A stretch of DNA of 64,000 bases from Mytilinidion resinicola (lineage: Eukaryota > Ascomycota > Dothideomycetes > Mytilinidiales > Mytilinidiaceae). The notes beneath the pieces are model-generated. The model did no database searches. It was given only the letters and a program-made list of their open reading frames with translations, and was not told where the DNA came from. Location: positions 1,140,785-1,204,784 of the forward strand of contig NW_022985438.1 in assembly GCF_010093595.1 (NCBI RefSeq), in the 5' to 3' direction. Positions 10,941 through 22,496 of the stretch are shown one piece after another; positions within the stretch are counted from its first letter, which is position 1, and each line of letters begins with the position of its first letter. A program made the translations under genes and the position numbers.

Positions 10941-13469
10941 TAGACATGAATTTGAAGAATAACCTCTTGTCTTATTGTTTATGCTTGCTAGCCCTTCACT
11001 CGTCAGCGATAATACGGTAACCCTTACGACCCGTCCCCTGTTACCAACCTTGAAAGCACTTGTTAGGAATAGGAGAGACAGATCGTTACACGGAACTGGA
11101 ACTTAGGAAGTCTAGAACCGGGCTTTCCTAGGCCCAATACTGGGTTCCGATCTGGGACCGAACCCAGCCTTGCTCATTTTACACTGCCGCATACCCTTCT
11201 CAATGCAAAGATTCGGAAGTCCATCAGGAACGCCGATGAGTGTTGCGGAAATGCCAGGCTCCGGCTGCAGGCCCCAGAACCAAACCTTCCCCAAATTCCT
11301 GCAGAATACAGGGCGCAAACCCGGTTTCTACCTGCGTCTTTGCACTGCCACAAACTCAGGCGCTAACGGGCTGTTTGACTCACTGTACAACTCAACATTG
11401 TTTACTTATGATAGAAATACACGTATGCATATGTGTAACCGGAGTCTGCTTTTATTATTGCAGTATAGAATTCAGTAAGGGCCAATGGGATTGTACTAAG
11501 TAAACATAGAGAGGAACACCTCGACAAAATTCAGTTTCTAAAGCCCATCATTTCCGGCGGCAAATGCCTCTACTGTTGCAGGGCATTGTCAGTAAGGGTG
11601 GCATTCCTATGTGCAAACCGTGTCTACCCTGCCGAGTTCTCCGAGGCTTTGAAGCCTTAGCAAAACATCGAACGGAGCTGCGGAACTTACAAAGGCAGCA
11701 GCATCACGTGACAAAAGGTCAGGTGACGTGCTCTGCTTGATCTATCTTAACAAACAACAAAGCAAATAGAGCAAAGGTACATCGTATGAAGGGTGAAAGG
11801 ATATATAATCTGGAGGAATCCATATCTTGCTTTCTCCCCTTCGTGCTCAACTTGTCTTTACAACCTCATGTTATTCGATCAAGAGCTCTCCACCATTACT
11901 GCGTCGTGCCTACTCAGTGGTGACTAGAAACTTCATGATCACTAATAATCTATACCCCGTAGGGCTTCCTTTGTTTGAAAACATGAATAGGGAGCCGACA
12001 ATATTCTCTAGTATCTTTTCTTGAGTCACAAAAATATGCATTACCACATTACGCAAGATACTCAAAAGGTGGCTTCAATCTTGCTACATTATACTTAGGT
12101 TATCCGTCAAGGCACGCTCTGAAGATAGTAGAGTCTAAATAAAGAGAGAGTAGGGCTCGAAAGACAACGATCAGAGCAATTCAGCATTGTCCATCCTAGT
12201 TCCTAATAGCACCCCATAATGGAAACCACATGATCATAAATAGTTACTAGCGAGAAAAGGCATTCAAGCCAATCAATCATCAAAGCGAAATCATGGGGTT
12301 ATAGCTACTATGACACTAGTCTTAGGACATGCGAAAGAACTTCGGCGAACGTACCTCAACCAGGGGGAGCATACGAGGCAGAGGTTCTACAGGTAGAACT
12401 TCCACAATCCACCGTTTTGGTGACGGTTGAGCTCTCGATTGTGCCATTGGTCCTCGTGACATACTTGGTAGTCGTAGTGGTGGTACACCTTGATATAAAG
12501 GTCAGCCAGCGGTTAATTTTCGAACGATTCAAACTAACATAACGCAGAAAGATGAATGCGGGAGATATTGTTCCTGATGGTATTTTCTTAGACTTTTTGA
12601 GGCGTTTCAAAAGCTGTCGTTTCAATATCGTACGTGCTGAGTGATGGTGGGAAAGTTTGCGTTCTGCGCACGCCAAGTGCTGTTATGATTCCAAAGAATC
12701 GGGATGCTATTAAGTGTCTACTTTGCCTTCTTATGTACTTCTGGAAGCTCTGCAGAGCCGCACAAAATTAGATCGGCGATAGGGTCACACGCGCTGATTG
12801 CTCTTCTCATTCAATCGTCTCGGGATATTGACGAAATCGCCGGAAGTGTCAATTCGATGCGAAGCCGGTGTGCCACCGCATCATTGTCACTAGAGAAGAA
12901 GAATAGTCTCAAGCTTCCCATAATAGGCTTTGATTTCTGCAGGTAGATATATGATAAGAGATCAGCCAATCGGTCTCATTCTTGTGCAACGTCGGGAAGG
13001 GAAAAACATGTGCGAAGGAGGCTGCGAGGTCACTTGCCAGGCTTACCATCACAAAGGATGAGACACCGAATCGCGGAGGCACGGCGCACCAGTGTCTCAC
13101 TTTATTGGTCGGGCTCAAAACAGCGCGCAAAGCTTGGCGCGCAAAACCCTCCCCCAAACGCGCTCTTTCTGAACGAAGAATTTCCACATTGTGGACGGTA
13201 AGGGCTTTTGGTCTCTGTAATATATACCTTATATAGTTTTTACTCTAACCCTTAAGTTTTAGTCATTTAACTCGTAAGTTGGCTGCGTAAGATAGGTGTT
13301 TACCTAGGAAGTCAAGAATTTTATAATTGCGCTAAAATTTAGCGCAACGGTAAGCATGCTTGCTCCGCAGTGCGTGGCTTTCGGTTCGGCGTTCCTAGGC
13401 CGGCTTCGTCTTCGCTGTTCCTGCCCTTCGTAACGTCCTGAACGAAAACAAGAGTCTCTCCATGTCGTT
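10941..13469. other. 2.5-kb gene-poor stretch
   Basis: No convincing gene. A minus-strand segment near 12360-12490 encodes a Thr-rich stretch (TTTTTTKYVTRTNG, then STVTKTVDCGSSTC) that recalls the repeats of fungal wall or secreted proteins. It has no usable start or signal peptide and soon meets a stop, so it may be a relic. The rest is AT-leaning and featureless to me. The 3' part (about 13200-13469) should hold the promoter of the kinase-like gene. Confidence 0.45.
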
Positions 13470-14297
13470 ATGGCTTCGACCGCCTCAGCCAGCACTACCG
13501 ACATCCCAAAAGACGCAGAAGAGGCCTCCGTACTATCATCAATATCCCTTCAAAACCTGACCATCCTTGAAGCCTGGGATGCGGAGAACGATACCCCAGA
13601 ATACATAACGTTCTACCATGTCACCAAAGATGAAGAGGTGTATTTCGGACAATCGACTAAGAAGAAGAGGGAAATGACCATCGAAGACTATCGAAACGCA
13701 CTCTGTAGAATTGATGACAGCGAGATATATCCGGAGGTTCCAGCGGACACGAAGTTGAAAATCGCACATCATGATGCTGGCGAGCCTATCTACATCAAAC
13801 GACCCGGACTTGAGAGTTATGAGACGACAAAAGGCACAGACTTTGCCCGAAACGCCCTCCTCGACGAAGTTCTCATCATGGAGCAAATCTCCCAGACGCC
13901 TCATCCCAACATCATTCGGTATCATGGCTGCTATACGAGACGAGGCCGAATTACCGCAATTGTTCTACAGAGACATGAATACACGTTAGTGCAGTACGCT
14001 CAGAACCCTGGCTTCAAGAACATCGACATTGACGAGTTCCTCAAGGCGCTCGAGTCTGCTGTTGCCTATCTGCATGCGATAGGCTTGGCACACAACGATA
14101 TCAATCCTTACAACATCATGCTCAAAGAGAATGATGCGCCTGTCTTGATTGACTTTGGTTCTTGTCAACCCTTCGGGAGACAACTGCGGTCTGCCGGAAC
14201 CCCAGGATGGTGCGCAGAACCTTTTTCCACATCAGAAAAGGAGCACGACATTTATCCTCTTCGGAAACTAAAGACTTGGTTGCTGAAACCGGAGTAG
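13470..14297 (+). CDS. atypical protein kinase-like protein, 275 aa
   Basis: Single exon. The catalytic loop is HNDINPYNIM at residues 208-217. The Asp of HRD and the Asn are kept, but the usual Lys two residues after the Asp is Asn. DFG is present at 228-230 (IDFGSC) and a P+1-like GTPGWCAEP follows. A clear glycine-rich loop and VAIK motif are not visible; IYIKRP at about 107-112 may replace the latter. The protein ends LRKLKTWLLKPE shortly after subdomain IX, so the C-lobe is short. This shortened architecture with an SEKxHD stretch near the end occurs in expanded fungal kinase-like families. Activity is uncertain: it could be a weak kinase or a pseudokinase. No neighbour suggests a pathway. 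Confidence 0.7.
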   Translation: MASTASASTTDIPKDAEEASVLSSISLQNLTILEAWDAENDTPEYITFYHVTKDEEVYFGQSTKKKREMTIEDYRNALCRIDDSEIYPEVPADTKLKIAHHDAGEPIYIKRPGLESYETTKGTDFARNALLDEVLIMEQISQTPHPNIIRYHGCYTRRGRITAIVLQRHEYTLVQYAQNPGFKNIDIDEFLKALESAVAYLHAIGLAHNDINPYNIMLKENDAPVLIDFGSCQPFGRQLRSAGTPGWCAEPFSTSEKEHDIYPLRKLKTWLLKPE

Positions 14298-15325
14298 CTA
14301 AAGTGGTCAAAGCGAGTCCGACGAGTATCTTGGCATTTGGAAAGCTCGGTGATTGAGAGGGTTCCAAGGCTTCAAACAAGACCAGACCTGTGCCTGTAGA
14401 TAGCTCAAGGCAGAATATCAGAATGAAGAAAATGAGCAAGGAGGTATGAACTCATGAAAACAAGAGCTATCCCATGGACGGCTGGTGTCCTACGCTCGGG
14501 ACATATACAAGCTCCTGCAGGATGACCGGTCTGAGCTGCTCAAATCCAGGCGTACACTTCATCATACAGGGTATTCTATTGGCGGAGTCTTATCGATAAC
14601 GTAGGATCCATATCAGCCGTCCATGAGACGATTTTGCGGAAGGCTTTGTTGGAAGCGGATTCTAGAGTTAGGGCGGATCACACCGCACCCATATTAGCTT
14701 AGACTCGTTTTTAGTCTCTTACAGCAACCCGAAAAGTGCTTTATATTAGCCTGTTATCAATTCCATATTTGTTAGTGTCTGAGGCTTGTGTCAGAGGCTG
14801 AACCTCGGATTCCTATGTGCACCGTAACCATTTCCTCTGGACATGTGGACCGCGTGATAGGCTGCTCCGCCGACTAGCAAGGATTTGTCATGCTCCATCC
14901 GTCTGTGTTTAGACTAATCCAGGGCTTGCGTACGCCTGTGCTTGAGGCATTGCTCTGTATGAAAGTAGTAGTAGCAGCGAGTCCCGCGACTGGGTAATGC
15001 GCGCTCAGTCAGGCTGAAATCTGAAAATGAAAAGAATCCGTCTCTTAAGGTACAAGGTAAAGAGACTGGAGGGAATAGCCGTGGTCACACGTGATTAGCC
15101 TTCCTCCAACTCCCTTCGTGAAGAGCATATCCAATCACCGTCCTCCAAACGCTTTCCTCGTCTCACGACCATCAGAGTGCAAATAGCCAGTTGTTTTAGT
15201 GTTTCTTCCGTTCGTAACGTTATATTCAGTCAGTGTTACAAGTACGGATAACGTGAAGCTTGGATAGCCACGTGACAGCCTCCTCAACCACATCAACCCC
15301 ATCTCTTGCCATCGACACATGAACC
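14298..15325. other. intergenic stretch
   Basis: About 1 kb with no recognised coding sequence. The last 300 bp presumably form the promoter of the gene starting at 15326. Part of the left side could be lost 3' coding sequence of the kinase-like gene, but I cannot show homology. Confidence 0.4.
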
Positions 15326-16078
15326 ATGGCCTCTCCTAACAACACACGCACTCTAGCCCTCACTCCCACAGATCCAACAAAGACCGGCTTCGCCGACCTC
15401 CCCGGCGAGCTCCGCAATGCCATCTACCACGCCATCGCCGCCTCTATCCCCGTCCAAATCACATTCAATGACGGCCGCACCCACCGGATCCCACTAACCG
15501 GCATCCACCCCCTCATAGACCGCGAGCTGGGGTCCATGTTCTTTTCCACCCCTCGCATCTTCCGCTTCTGCTACGCCAACCCCCGCCACAGCCACGGCAT
15601 CCCCGCCGCCGCCAAGTTCCTCAAAAGCTGGGCATGCCGCCTGATGCTCCGCACAAAGTGCCCTCGGATCTTAGTATCATTAGAGCTACCTTGGCCAGCT
15701 GACGTTGGCTACAACAGCCTCATGGCGAAGCGGGCACAGTCGCATATCAAGTGGGGCGTCGAGCAGTATATCAACGAGGAGCATGCGCGGTTGCGGGATG
15801 GGGGCGAGGAGCGCGCGTGTCCGATTGCGCGGTGGAGGCGGCGGAAACCGATGTTTGAGAAGGTCTCGAAGCGGCTGTCGACGGTGTTTTGGAGCTGTGG
15901 GGGCGAGGCGCTCTGTGAGGCGCTTTGGGCGGCGTTGCCGGAGTGGGCGGAGGAGCAGACGTTGCATCTTGCGGTGGGGTTTAAGAGCTTTGAACGCGAA
16001 GAGCTGGTGTTTACGGTGCAGCAGACGAGTGTTCTGAGGCCTGGTTGCGGGTGGACAACGCCGTCGTGGACGCAGTAG
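15326..16078 (+). CDS. F-box-like N-terminus hypothetical protein, 250 aa
   Basis: Single exon with a good start context (ACCATGG). Residues 21-33 read GFADLPGELRNAI, the LPxELRNxIY-type opening seen in large numbers of fungal F-box-like or 2EXR-type proteins of unknown function. The rest has no recognised domain. Third-position GC rises sharply after about 15740, and a long antisense open frame appears there as a by-product. The gene is tandem with nothing obvious and converges on the MFS transporter gene, 246 bp away. Confidence 0.6.
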   Translation: MASPNNTRTLALTPTDPTKTGFADLPGELRNAIYHAIAASIPVQITFNDGRTHRIPLTGIHPLIDRELGSMFFSTPRIFRFCYANPRHSHGIPAAAKFLKSWACRLMLRTKCPRILVSLELPWPADVGYNSLMAKRAQSHIKWGVEQYINEEHARLRDGGEERACPIARWRRRKPMFEKVSKRLSTVFWSCGGEALCEALWAALPEWAEEQTLHLAVGFKSFEREELVFTVQQTSVLRPGCGWTTPSWTQ

Positions 16079-16324
16079 TGGATGCAGGTTGACGGTAGAT
16101 ATTGACGATTTATCTATTATATGCTAGAGTCTGGCTCGTCAAACTGTAGTCAGAGACTACGCCTGTATCTACAAGCTCTTCTTTCATCGACATCGTTTCC
16201 GTCGTCTGCCATTACCCCCGCTCAACCAGCTCGGCAGACTTCAACCAAAGGCCATGCCTCCGTCCACCAAGACACCTTCATCCATGTCATTTCCATCATC
16301 CGCCATTACCACCACTCGACGTGT

Positions 16325-17883
16325 CTAAATTCTTGATACCAAGACCCATCCCGTACTCGAAATCCTCGCCGCAATCAACACCAGCCCGCCCGCCACAAGG
16401 GCCGAAGCACTCCACATCTGCGCATACAGATAGTTCCCCCCATGCGCCTGAATCAGCGCTCCAGCCAGCGGCGGCCCCGTCAACGATGCAACCCCCACAA
16501 AACTAAAACACATGCCCATCCGCGCGCCAGCTTTGGACATATCCTTCGTCAGCGAACTCAGCGCGCCGGGAAACAGGCCCTGGAAGCCCGCGATGAGCAA
16601 GCCGTAGAGGGACGCGAAGGCGTACAGCGCGGCCTGCGTGCGCACTGCTGCCCAGCAGTAGATGAGGATGGCGCCGATGAAGGGGAACGGGATGATGGTG
16701 TTCAGGGGGCCGAAGTTCCGGTCGGCGAAGTAGGCTGGGATGACGCGGCCGAAGAGCCCCAGGCCGTTCATTAAGAGGAGCATGTTGACCGAGGTGGAGT
16801 AGGATGCGCCTATTACGTCGATGGCATACGGTCCGACCTAGAGTTGAAGTTAGTTTCAAGTATCTTCAAACGACAGCGTGGATGATACACGTGATCATGG
16901 AGTTAGCTTACATAGTAGAAGACGTAAAACTGGCCCCAGATAGCCAGGAACACCGCAACGCAATACAGCGAGTACGTCGACTCGCGGAAAGCAGAAAAGT
17001 CGATCAGCGGACCACTTTTCGTAGGCGGTAACCGCGGGCGAAGCAACGCTGTCGTGAGACACCCGATGGCCACCATGATGAGCCCCATGACTCTGAGCAC
17101 CCAGGCGAACCCGATCTTAGGGAGCAATTGCCGCACGATGGTCGGGTATATCATGCCGCCAGTCGCGGACCCGGACACCACAATCGCCACGGCCAGGATC
17201 CGGTTCTTTTGGAAGTAGGTCGTCACGAGCGACACAGCCGGGCAGAACTGCATGCCGCACCCGACGCCCGTCACGACGCCTTGGGCGAGGAAGAGCTGCC
17301 AGTACTGGGTGCACAGCGAGGTCATGAAGACGCCGAATGCCTCGATGAGCAGGCCGGCGATGAAGACGTGGTAGAAATACCCGGCATCCAGCGCGCGTCC
17401 TGAGACGGCGCCGACGAAGAAGTGGCCCAGGGTTTGCACGCTGCCAATCCACGATACGGCCGATGGTGCGAGGCCGAGCTCGGAGGTGTAGTAGGCTTGA
17501 AAGACACCAAACGAGGTTATCACCCCCCAGGTGTTGAAGACTACGAGGTGGCCCATGCATGCTTGCGTCCAGGCCTTCAGGCCGCCGTCGGGGGGAGGCC
17601 CGGGGTCTCTCGTCAACGCATTCGTGCGTGTGGTTAGGATCTTGCTGATCATGCCGGCCGTGGTCTCGTTCTTCAGTATGGTTGTGTGGGGGCTCTGTGT
17701 TCGCACGGCTTGGATCTCCTCATCGTCGTCGGCGTCAGAAACGTATTCTTCCTCGTCGCGGCTTTGATGACTTCCAGCTACTGATGTTGATTCTTCATAC
17801 TTCTTCTTCTTCTCCGAAATCGGACCAGTTACGTATGTAGACTGCTCGTACTCCTTGTCGGCAATGGGGAGAGGGACAGACAT
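16325..17883 (-). CDS. MFS monocarboxylate-type (MCT-like) transporter, 494 aa, two exons
   Basis: Exon 1 is 17883-16912 and exon 2 is 16837-16325. The intron has a GTAAGC donor, ends CTCTAG, and is phase 0. The N-terminal 90 residues are hydrophilic and charged. The signature DGGLKAWTQACMGHLVVFNT begins near residue 98 and leads into TM1, as in fungal MCH/SLC16-like transporters. Further segments include FFVGAVSGRALDAGYFY and SGSATGGMIYPTIVRQLLP. About 12 membrane segments are expected; the last are in exon 2. Plant-type and fungal MCT-like proteins carry mono- and dicarboxylates or riboflavin in yeast. The substrate here cannot be inferred. The location is plasma membrane or organelle membrane. 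Confidence 0.88.
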
Positions 17884-18718
17884 GGCGAAGAGTTACTGTG
17901 GGAATAGATATTAGGGGCCATTGACCTTTGCAGACAGAGCAGAGTGGACTGGGTGAGAATTGACGGTTTCGAAGGATGGGAAAACGACAATTCGAGGTCC
18001 ATGGGTAGATGCGAGTGTGAACGAAGGATCTCGGAAATTGACCGTGCGGGCATCGTGGGAAGTGCCTCTACGCCGATAGTGGGGGAGCGAGGTCTCGGAG
18101 TCATCCGTTATCCTTGGATCGCTGCGTTAGCTTGCAGCATAGGGCGCTGGCGGTGCGGTTGCGGCTTGTTGAGAGTCTTTTTTATCGGTTGTTGAAGCCA
18201 GCAAAGCCGTGCTATCCGTTCGGGGAGAAGACCGCGATCGGAGTGTTTAGTCCGTTAGAATAGAGTGGCCCCAACAACCTCAATAGTTTTCCGGTATACA
18301 TGAGCATCTACACTTCTCCAAAGCTATTTAGTTCCCATGATTGTGCAAGGACCCTTACATGCTTTTAGTGGTTGCAAAACGTAATTAGGACCTAGGCTTT
18401 TCTTCGAATACCTAATAACAACATGCTTAATAAAGTAAAAGGTCCGTAGAAGTGAAAATGATAGAACTCTAGAGTTATTAGCAAAGCAGTTGATAATTTA
18501 AATTAATTTGGGAGATAGCCATGATAGGGATTCAGAATCGATAGGCAACATGCTTGCACAGTAAAAAAGTCTGAGAGATCGGACCATAGTTATTTCGATC
18601 AGTGACGTCCACTTGTTCATGCACACTGTCCACCTCTTCGTGCGCGACGCTAACTGTAACTGACGACCTTGACTGTGGATCCGCTATCGAAAGCACCTTT
18701 TCCAAGGTTCTCGGTCCG
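17884..18718. other. intergenic stretch
   Basis: Contains the promoter side of the MFS transporter gene (to about 18200). It then becomes AT-rich (18300-18560) toward the 3' end of the next minus-strand gene. No further gene is seen. Confidence 0.5.
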
Positions 18719-20006
18719 TCAGTCCACCATGATATATACCATGGCTATCCCCATGACTGGCGATATCGTACCATCCATCTCCTTCATCGCCATATGCTCT
18801 TTGGTATCATAATGAGCTACCAAGCTCACTGCCTCTCCAGGTCCCAGTGCTCCTGCGCTCAAGCAAGTCACCATTGACGACACGTGCGGCATACCCTTGA
18901 TAGCCTCATTGCCGTCAATGTACCCAGCTGTCTCGCCGTAGCTAGCCGTAGAGTTACAGACAAGCTTGCCATCCTTGAGAATGTCGACATGCGTACCGCC
19001 ATCGTGAAGATGCCCGCCTGTAAACACGATTATTCCGGCGATGTCACTTACCAATGGCTCCGATGCATACTCAAAAATGGCATTCTCGTAGCCAGGCACG
19101 TCGGAGCTTTTGTAGCAGCCCCCCACATCGAGCCACAGCATCGTAGTTTTCTTGAAATCGACAGGCACTCCCGGTATGTATTCAAACGTGATAGTGAGGA
19201 TAGCTTCTCGAGCTTCGGGAGATCCGTTCATGAGCTCAACCAGGGTACTGAATTTAGTAGCTGGTGAGATGTAAAGACCCGTTTTATGAGCGCTTGAGGA
19301 TATCAACGCGGTGTCCCGAGCAGTGTTGGAGAGCTTTGACTTGAAAGAAACTTACATATTGCCGGTGAGATCAACCGGTGTACGCTCATTTCCAGATGCA
19401 AAAATACGCGACACATTACTCATCGGACACGCCGGGTCAGGTTGGGTAGTGTCAAAAAGAACGGTGTGATGGAGCCACATGTCTGTGTCTGAGTTTGCAT
19501 AAGACCCGTCTGGATACTCAAGCCCGGCCTATAGTAGTCAGCAACGTCATTTAGTGATGAAGAATAAGATGGATCGATCACATGCCTGGATAAAGGTAAT
19601 CAAGCAATCAGTACATGGTTTCTCAACATTATTGAGAACCCATTGCTTCATTCCGCCACCTTCAGAGCTCGCTGGGACAAGAAACGGTCCCCATTTGATC
19701 GTTGTGCTCTGAGACCCATGCTCGCCAAATTGCTTCCCAACTTCGGTGCTTTTTGGAGTTTCTGTTATGGCCGGTTAGTCAAGGAACTTAGAGAGATCTA
19801 CTCGCAGAGACTTGGATGTGTGAAATCCGCCTTTCTCGTTCTGGCATGGGTACATCGTGATGCTTACCCTTCCCAGCTAGTAGTACAGAAAAGACAAAAA
19901 AGATAGACAGTAGCGATAGAAATGCGGAGAGGATGAAGAGGGAAGGGCCCAAGTAAGCCTTGGCGTGAGATTTGAAGTCTTCATATTGGCGCTTTGAGGA
20001 CGTCAT
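18719..20006 (-). CDS. membrane-anchored protein with PHM-like copper-ligand motifs, 353 aa, four exons
   Basis: Exons are 20006-19868, 19761-19586, 19528-19356 and 19292-18719, and every joint keeps phase. Intron 2 (19585-19529) needs a GC donor (CAG then GCATGT) to keep the frame IQAGLEYPDGSYANSD. It has a CTGAC branch point and ends CTATAG. A single hydrophobic segment at residues 21-45 suggests a type II anchor with the bulk outside the cytosol. Motifs are MWLHHTVLF (His125-His126) and FTGGHLHDGGTH (His257, His259, His264). The HH and HxH pairs are spaced like the two copper sites of peptidylglycine-hydroxylating-type monooxygenases. Later His and Met residues (HYDTKEHMAM, 323-332) could supply the Met ligand. 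I infer a copper-binding protein or ascorbate-dependent monooxygenase relative. Substrate unknown. Confidence 0.72.
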
Positions 20007-20325
20007 TGCGTCCTAAACACTTCGCTTCTGAAAACATGCGCTCATCTAAAGCAGTAGTCGGCACCAGATTGATAGAAATACATGAGATAGAGAAGAAGAC
20101 TGGCGATTAGGAAATCCGAGTCTAGCAACGTAAGCTTCACTAGTGCTGGACGGTTTAGCAGTGCATTCACGTCAGGGGTTGATTGCGGGGAGAATGTTAG
20201 CCTGGTCACCGACAGCTTACTCGCGTCTTGCGTCTTTCTCCACCTCCATTGCCGCGGCAAAACATGCTATCAACAGTACATGTAGTAGCTATGTCTACTA
20301 ACAATCCTACATCCACTATGCCACC
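20007..20325. promoter_or_regulatory. shared divergent promoter region
   Basis: The copper-motif protein gene (minus) and the acyl-CoA dehydrogenase gene (plus) start 319 bp apart and point away from each other, so this interval must hold both promoters. No specific operator is recognised. The arrangement permits co-regulation but does not prove it. Confidence 0.5.
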
Positions 20326-21712
20326 ATGACTTCCCCGAAGGTTGAAACCCGATTGTCTACGTCCGAGCCAGTGAAGAAAGAGACGTTTGGGAACCTGGCA
20401 CCATGGAGCGAGCCCGCCTGGTACAGTTCCCTCGCATCGCCTTACTATAATAAAAGCCACAAACGACTACGCGACGCGATACGCTCTTATTACGATGATA
20501 ATGTTCTCCCTTACTCACTGGATTGGGAGGAGAAGGGCGACGCACCCCTCGAGGCCAGACTGAAATATGCCCGCTCCGGCTTCACATTCGCGGATGTACC
20601 AGCCAAATATCGGCCTGCCGACATACCGGGCCCAGCTGGAATACCTGTGGCACAATTAGACATCTTCCACCTGATGATTATGACGGATGAGGGAGCGAGG
20701 GTTGAAGGTGGTGTTGGGACTGCGTTGGCTGGCGCTTCCGTGATAGGAGCGCCTCCAATAATCTACCACGGTACCGAGGAACAGAAACAGAAATGGCTAC
20801 CCGGTCTCTTCACCTTCGAAACGAGCTTCTCTCTAGGGATCACAGAACCATCGGGCGGCTCTGATGTTGCGAACATCCAGACCACTGCGAAGAAGACATC
20901 AGATGGGAAGTTCTACGTAGTGAACGGATACAAGAAGTGGATCACGGGAACACCTTGGGCAACACATATGACAACAGCGGTGCGGACCGGTGGCGATGGC
21001 ATGAAGGGTATCTCAGTGATCGTAATCCCTGTCAACGCAAAAGGCTTTTCCTGGAAAAGAATACCAAACTCAGGCCAGAAGGCTGGTGGGGCTTCCTTCG
21101 TGGAGCTAGACGACTGTCTAGTCCCGGCCGAAAACCTAATTGGCAAAGAAAATGAAGGCTTCCGCATTATCATGACGAACTTCAACAAGGAACGGTTCAT
21201 CATGTCTATTGCATGCAATCGCAAGGCGCGCACTTGTCTATCAACGTCTTTATCATATGCTCACAATCGCCATACCTTTGGGAAGCCATTAATCGCGAAT
21301 CAAATCATCAGCTCCAAGCTCGCAACTCTTGCGCGTTACGTGGAAAGTCATTGGGCGTGGCTTGAACAGATCGCCTACCACATTCAGCAGTCGCCACTGG
21401 GCTGGCAAGATCCTGAAATCGCAGGACAGATTGCTCTGTCTAAAGTGCATGGAGGTCGCATCCTGGAGATGGCAAACAGAGAAGCCCAGCAGGTTCTTGG
21501 GGGCGCGGGATATCAAAAGGGAGGCCCAGGAGCATCTATCGAACAGATGAGCAGAGATCTAAGGATGATGGTAAGACACTGTTCAATCTCGACGTCACTG
21601 ACACCACGCTAAACTTGTACAGGTCGTTGGAGGCGGTAGCGAAGAGATCATCGCTGATCTAGCTGTCAGGCAGGAAACTGCTCTCGCGAAGAAACGGGGT
21701 TGGAAACTGTAG
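20326..21712 (+). CDS. acyl-CoA dehydrogenase family protein, 444 aa, two exons
   Basis: Exon 1 is 20326-21570 and exon 2 is 21623-21712. The GTAAGA...ACAG intron is phase 0. The start has a strong context (CCACCATGA). Domain order is that of a full FAD-dependent ACAD: N-terminal helical part, then TFETSFSLGITEPSGGSDVA (FAD/substrate-binding signature, about 165-185), VNGYKKWITG, and the C-terminal helical domain with HNRHTFGKPL and QVLGGAGYQKGG. Exon 2 supplies VGGGSEEIIADLAVRQ. Position 376 of the medium-chain type is Gly here. The catalytic base is probably Glu289 in NKER, as in the long-chain and isovaleryl types. It oxidises an acyl-CoA at the alpha-beta bond. No mitochondrial presequence is evident, and the C-terminus WKL is not a canonical PTS1. 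Confidence 0.9.
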
Positions 21713-22496
21713 TCATTCCAAATAATCTTCTTTCGGAACGTTCCTACGCTGTCTCTATCGTGATACAGGCTTTTCCTACTACGGTATATAGAGTGGACAC
21801 TTCGAATATCCGGAGATGCAGTATTCTTAGACACTTTTGCTCGACTCACGATGCTTCTCGCTGCCAATCCATATCCCTAGCCGACTAATAAAGAAGCTCT
21901 AATTTGGACCCCTGGATATCTTGCCCGACTTCGGCAGCGAGAGTTGAACTCTCGGAGCCAGATCTGCACAGCTCACAGCGAAATGTCCTTTCTATCCAAC
22001 GACTAAAGAACGACATTGAACAGTCAAAAAAAGAAGCAGTGGTTAACAAGATCAACTACAAAGCCGTCTTTGAGCCACGATTACTTTACTTCAAAGCCTC
22101 GGACATCTCAAGTCCTTTCCAAATAAGAACACCAATGCTCCGTAAATATCAAGTACAGAGCACCTCGCATGGCCGATGGGTCAGCCTAGGCTACTCTCTG
22201 TATCACATGTTTATTCTATAGCAGATAGGACGCAATCCAGACTCGTTAGTAGCCTCCATCAAGCCCTCACATGCAGCAGTATAACACTGCCATAACACCA
22301 AGCCCAAAACGGTCGATTAGTTGTGTCGCAGATCAACCAACTGCTGGTATAATCCCGTTGCATTGCTAAGGTAGATTTACTACTTTAATCTTCTTCGGAA
22401 ACTCGTCGCTATCTATTCGCCCTTCCGGAAGCGGCCCTATTATCTCGGCTTTTTTGAGCCGGCATCATCCCCCAACCACAGTACTATCCCCTTGTC
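21713..22496. other. intergenic stretch
   Basis: Holds the 3' flanks of two convergent genes. A tRNA-like T-arm and D-arm remnant occurs on the minus strand near 21930-22020, but it has no pairing acceptor or anticodon stem (see rejected items). No gene is called. Confidence 0.45.

Noticed and set aside
12356..12676. 106-codon minus-strand frame with a Thr-rich STVTKTVDCGSSTC-like end
   Set aside because: No signal peptide or plausible start. A possible intron (GTTAGT...ATCAAG) joins only to a frame without an ATG. It may be a relic of a secreted protein but is too weak to call.
21930..22020. tRNA-like sequence on the minus strand (T-arm GAGAGTTCAACTCTC and D-arm-like TTTAGTCGTTGGATAGAAA)
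   Set aside because: The bases that should form the acceptor stem do not pair, the T-stem has a mismatch, and no anticodon stem forms with or without a short intron. At best a degraded tRNA.
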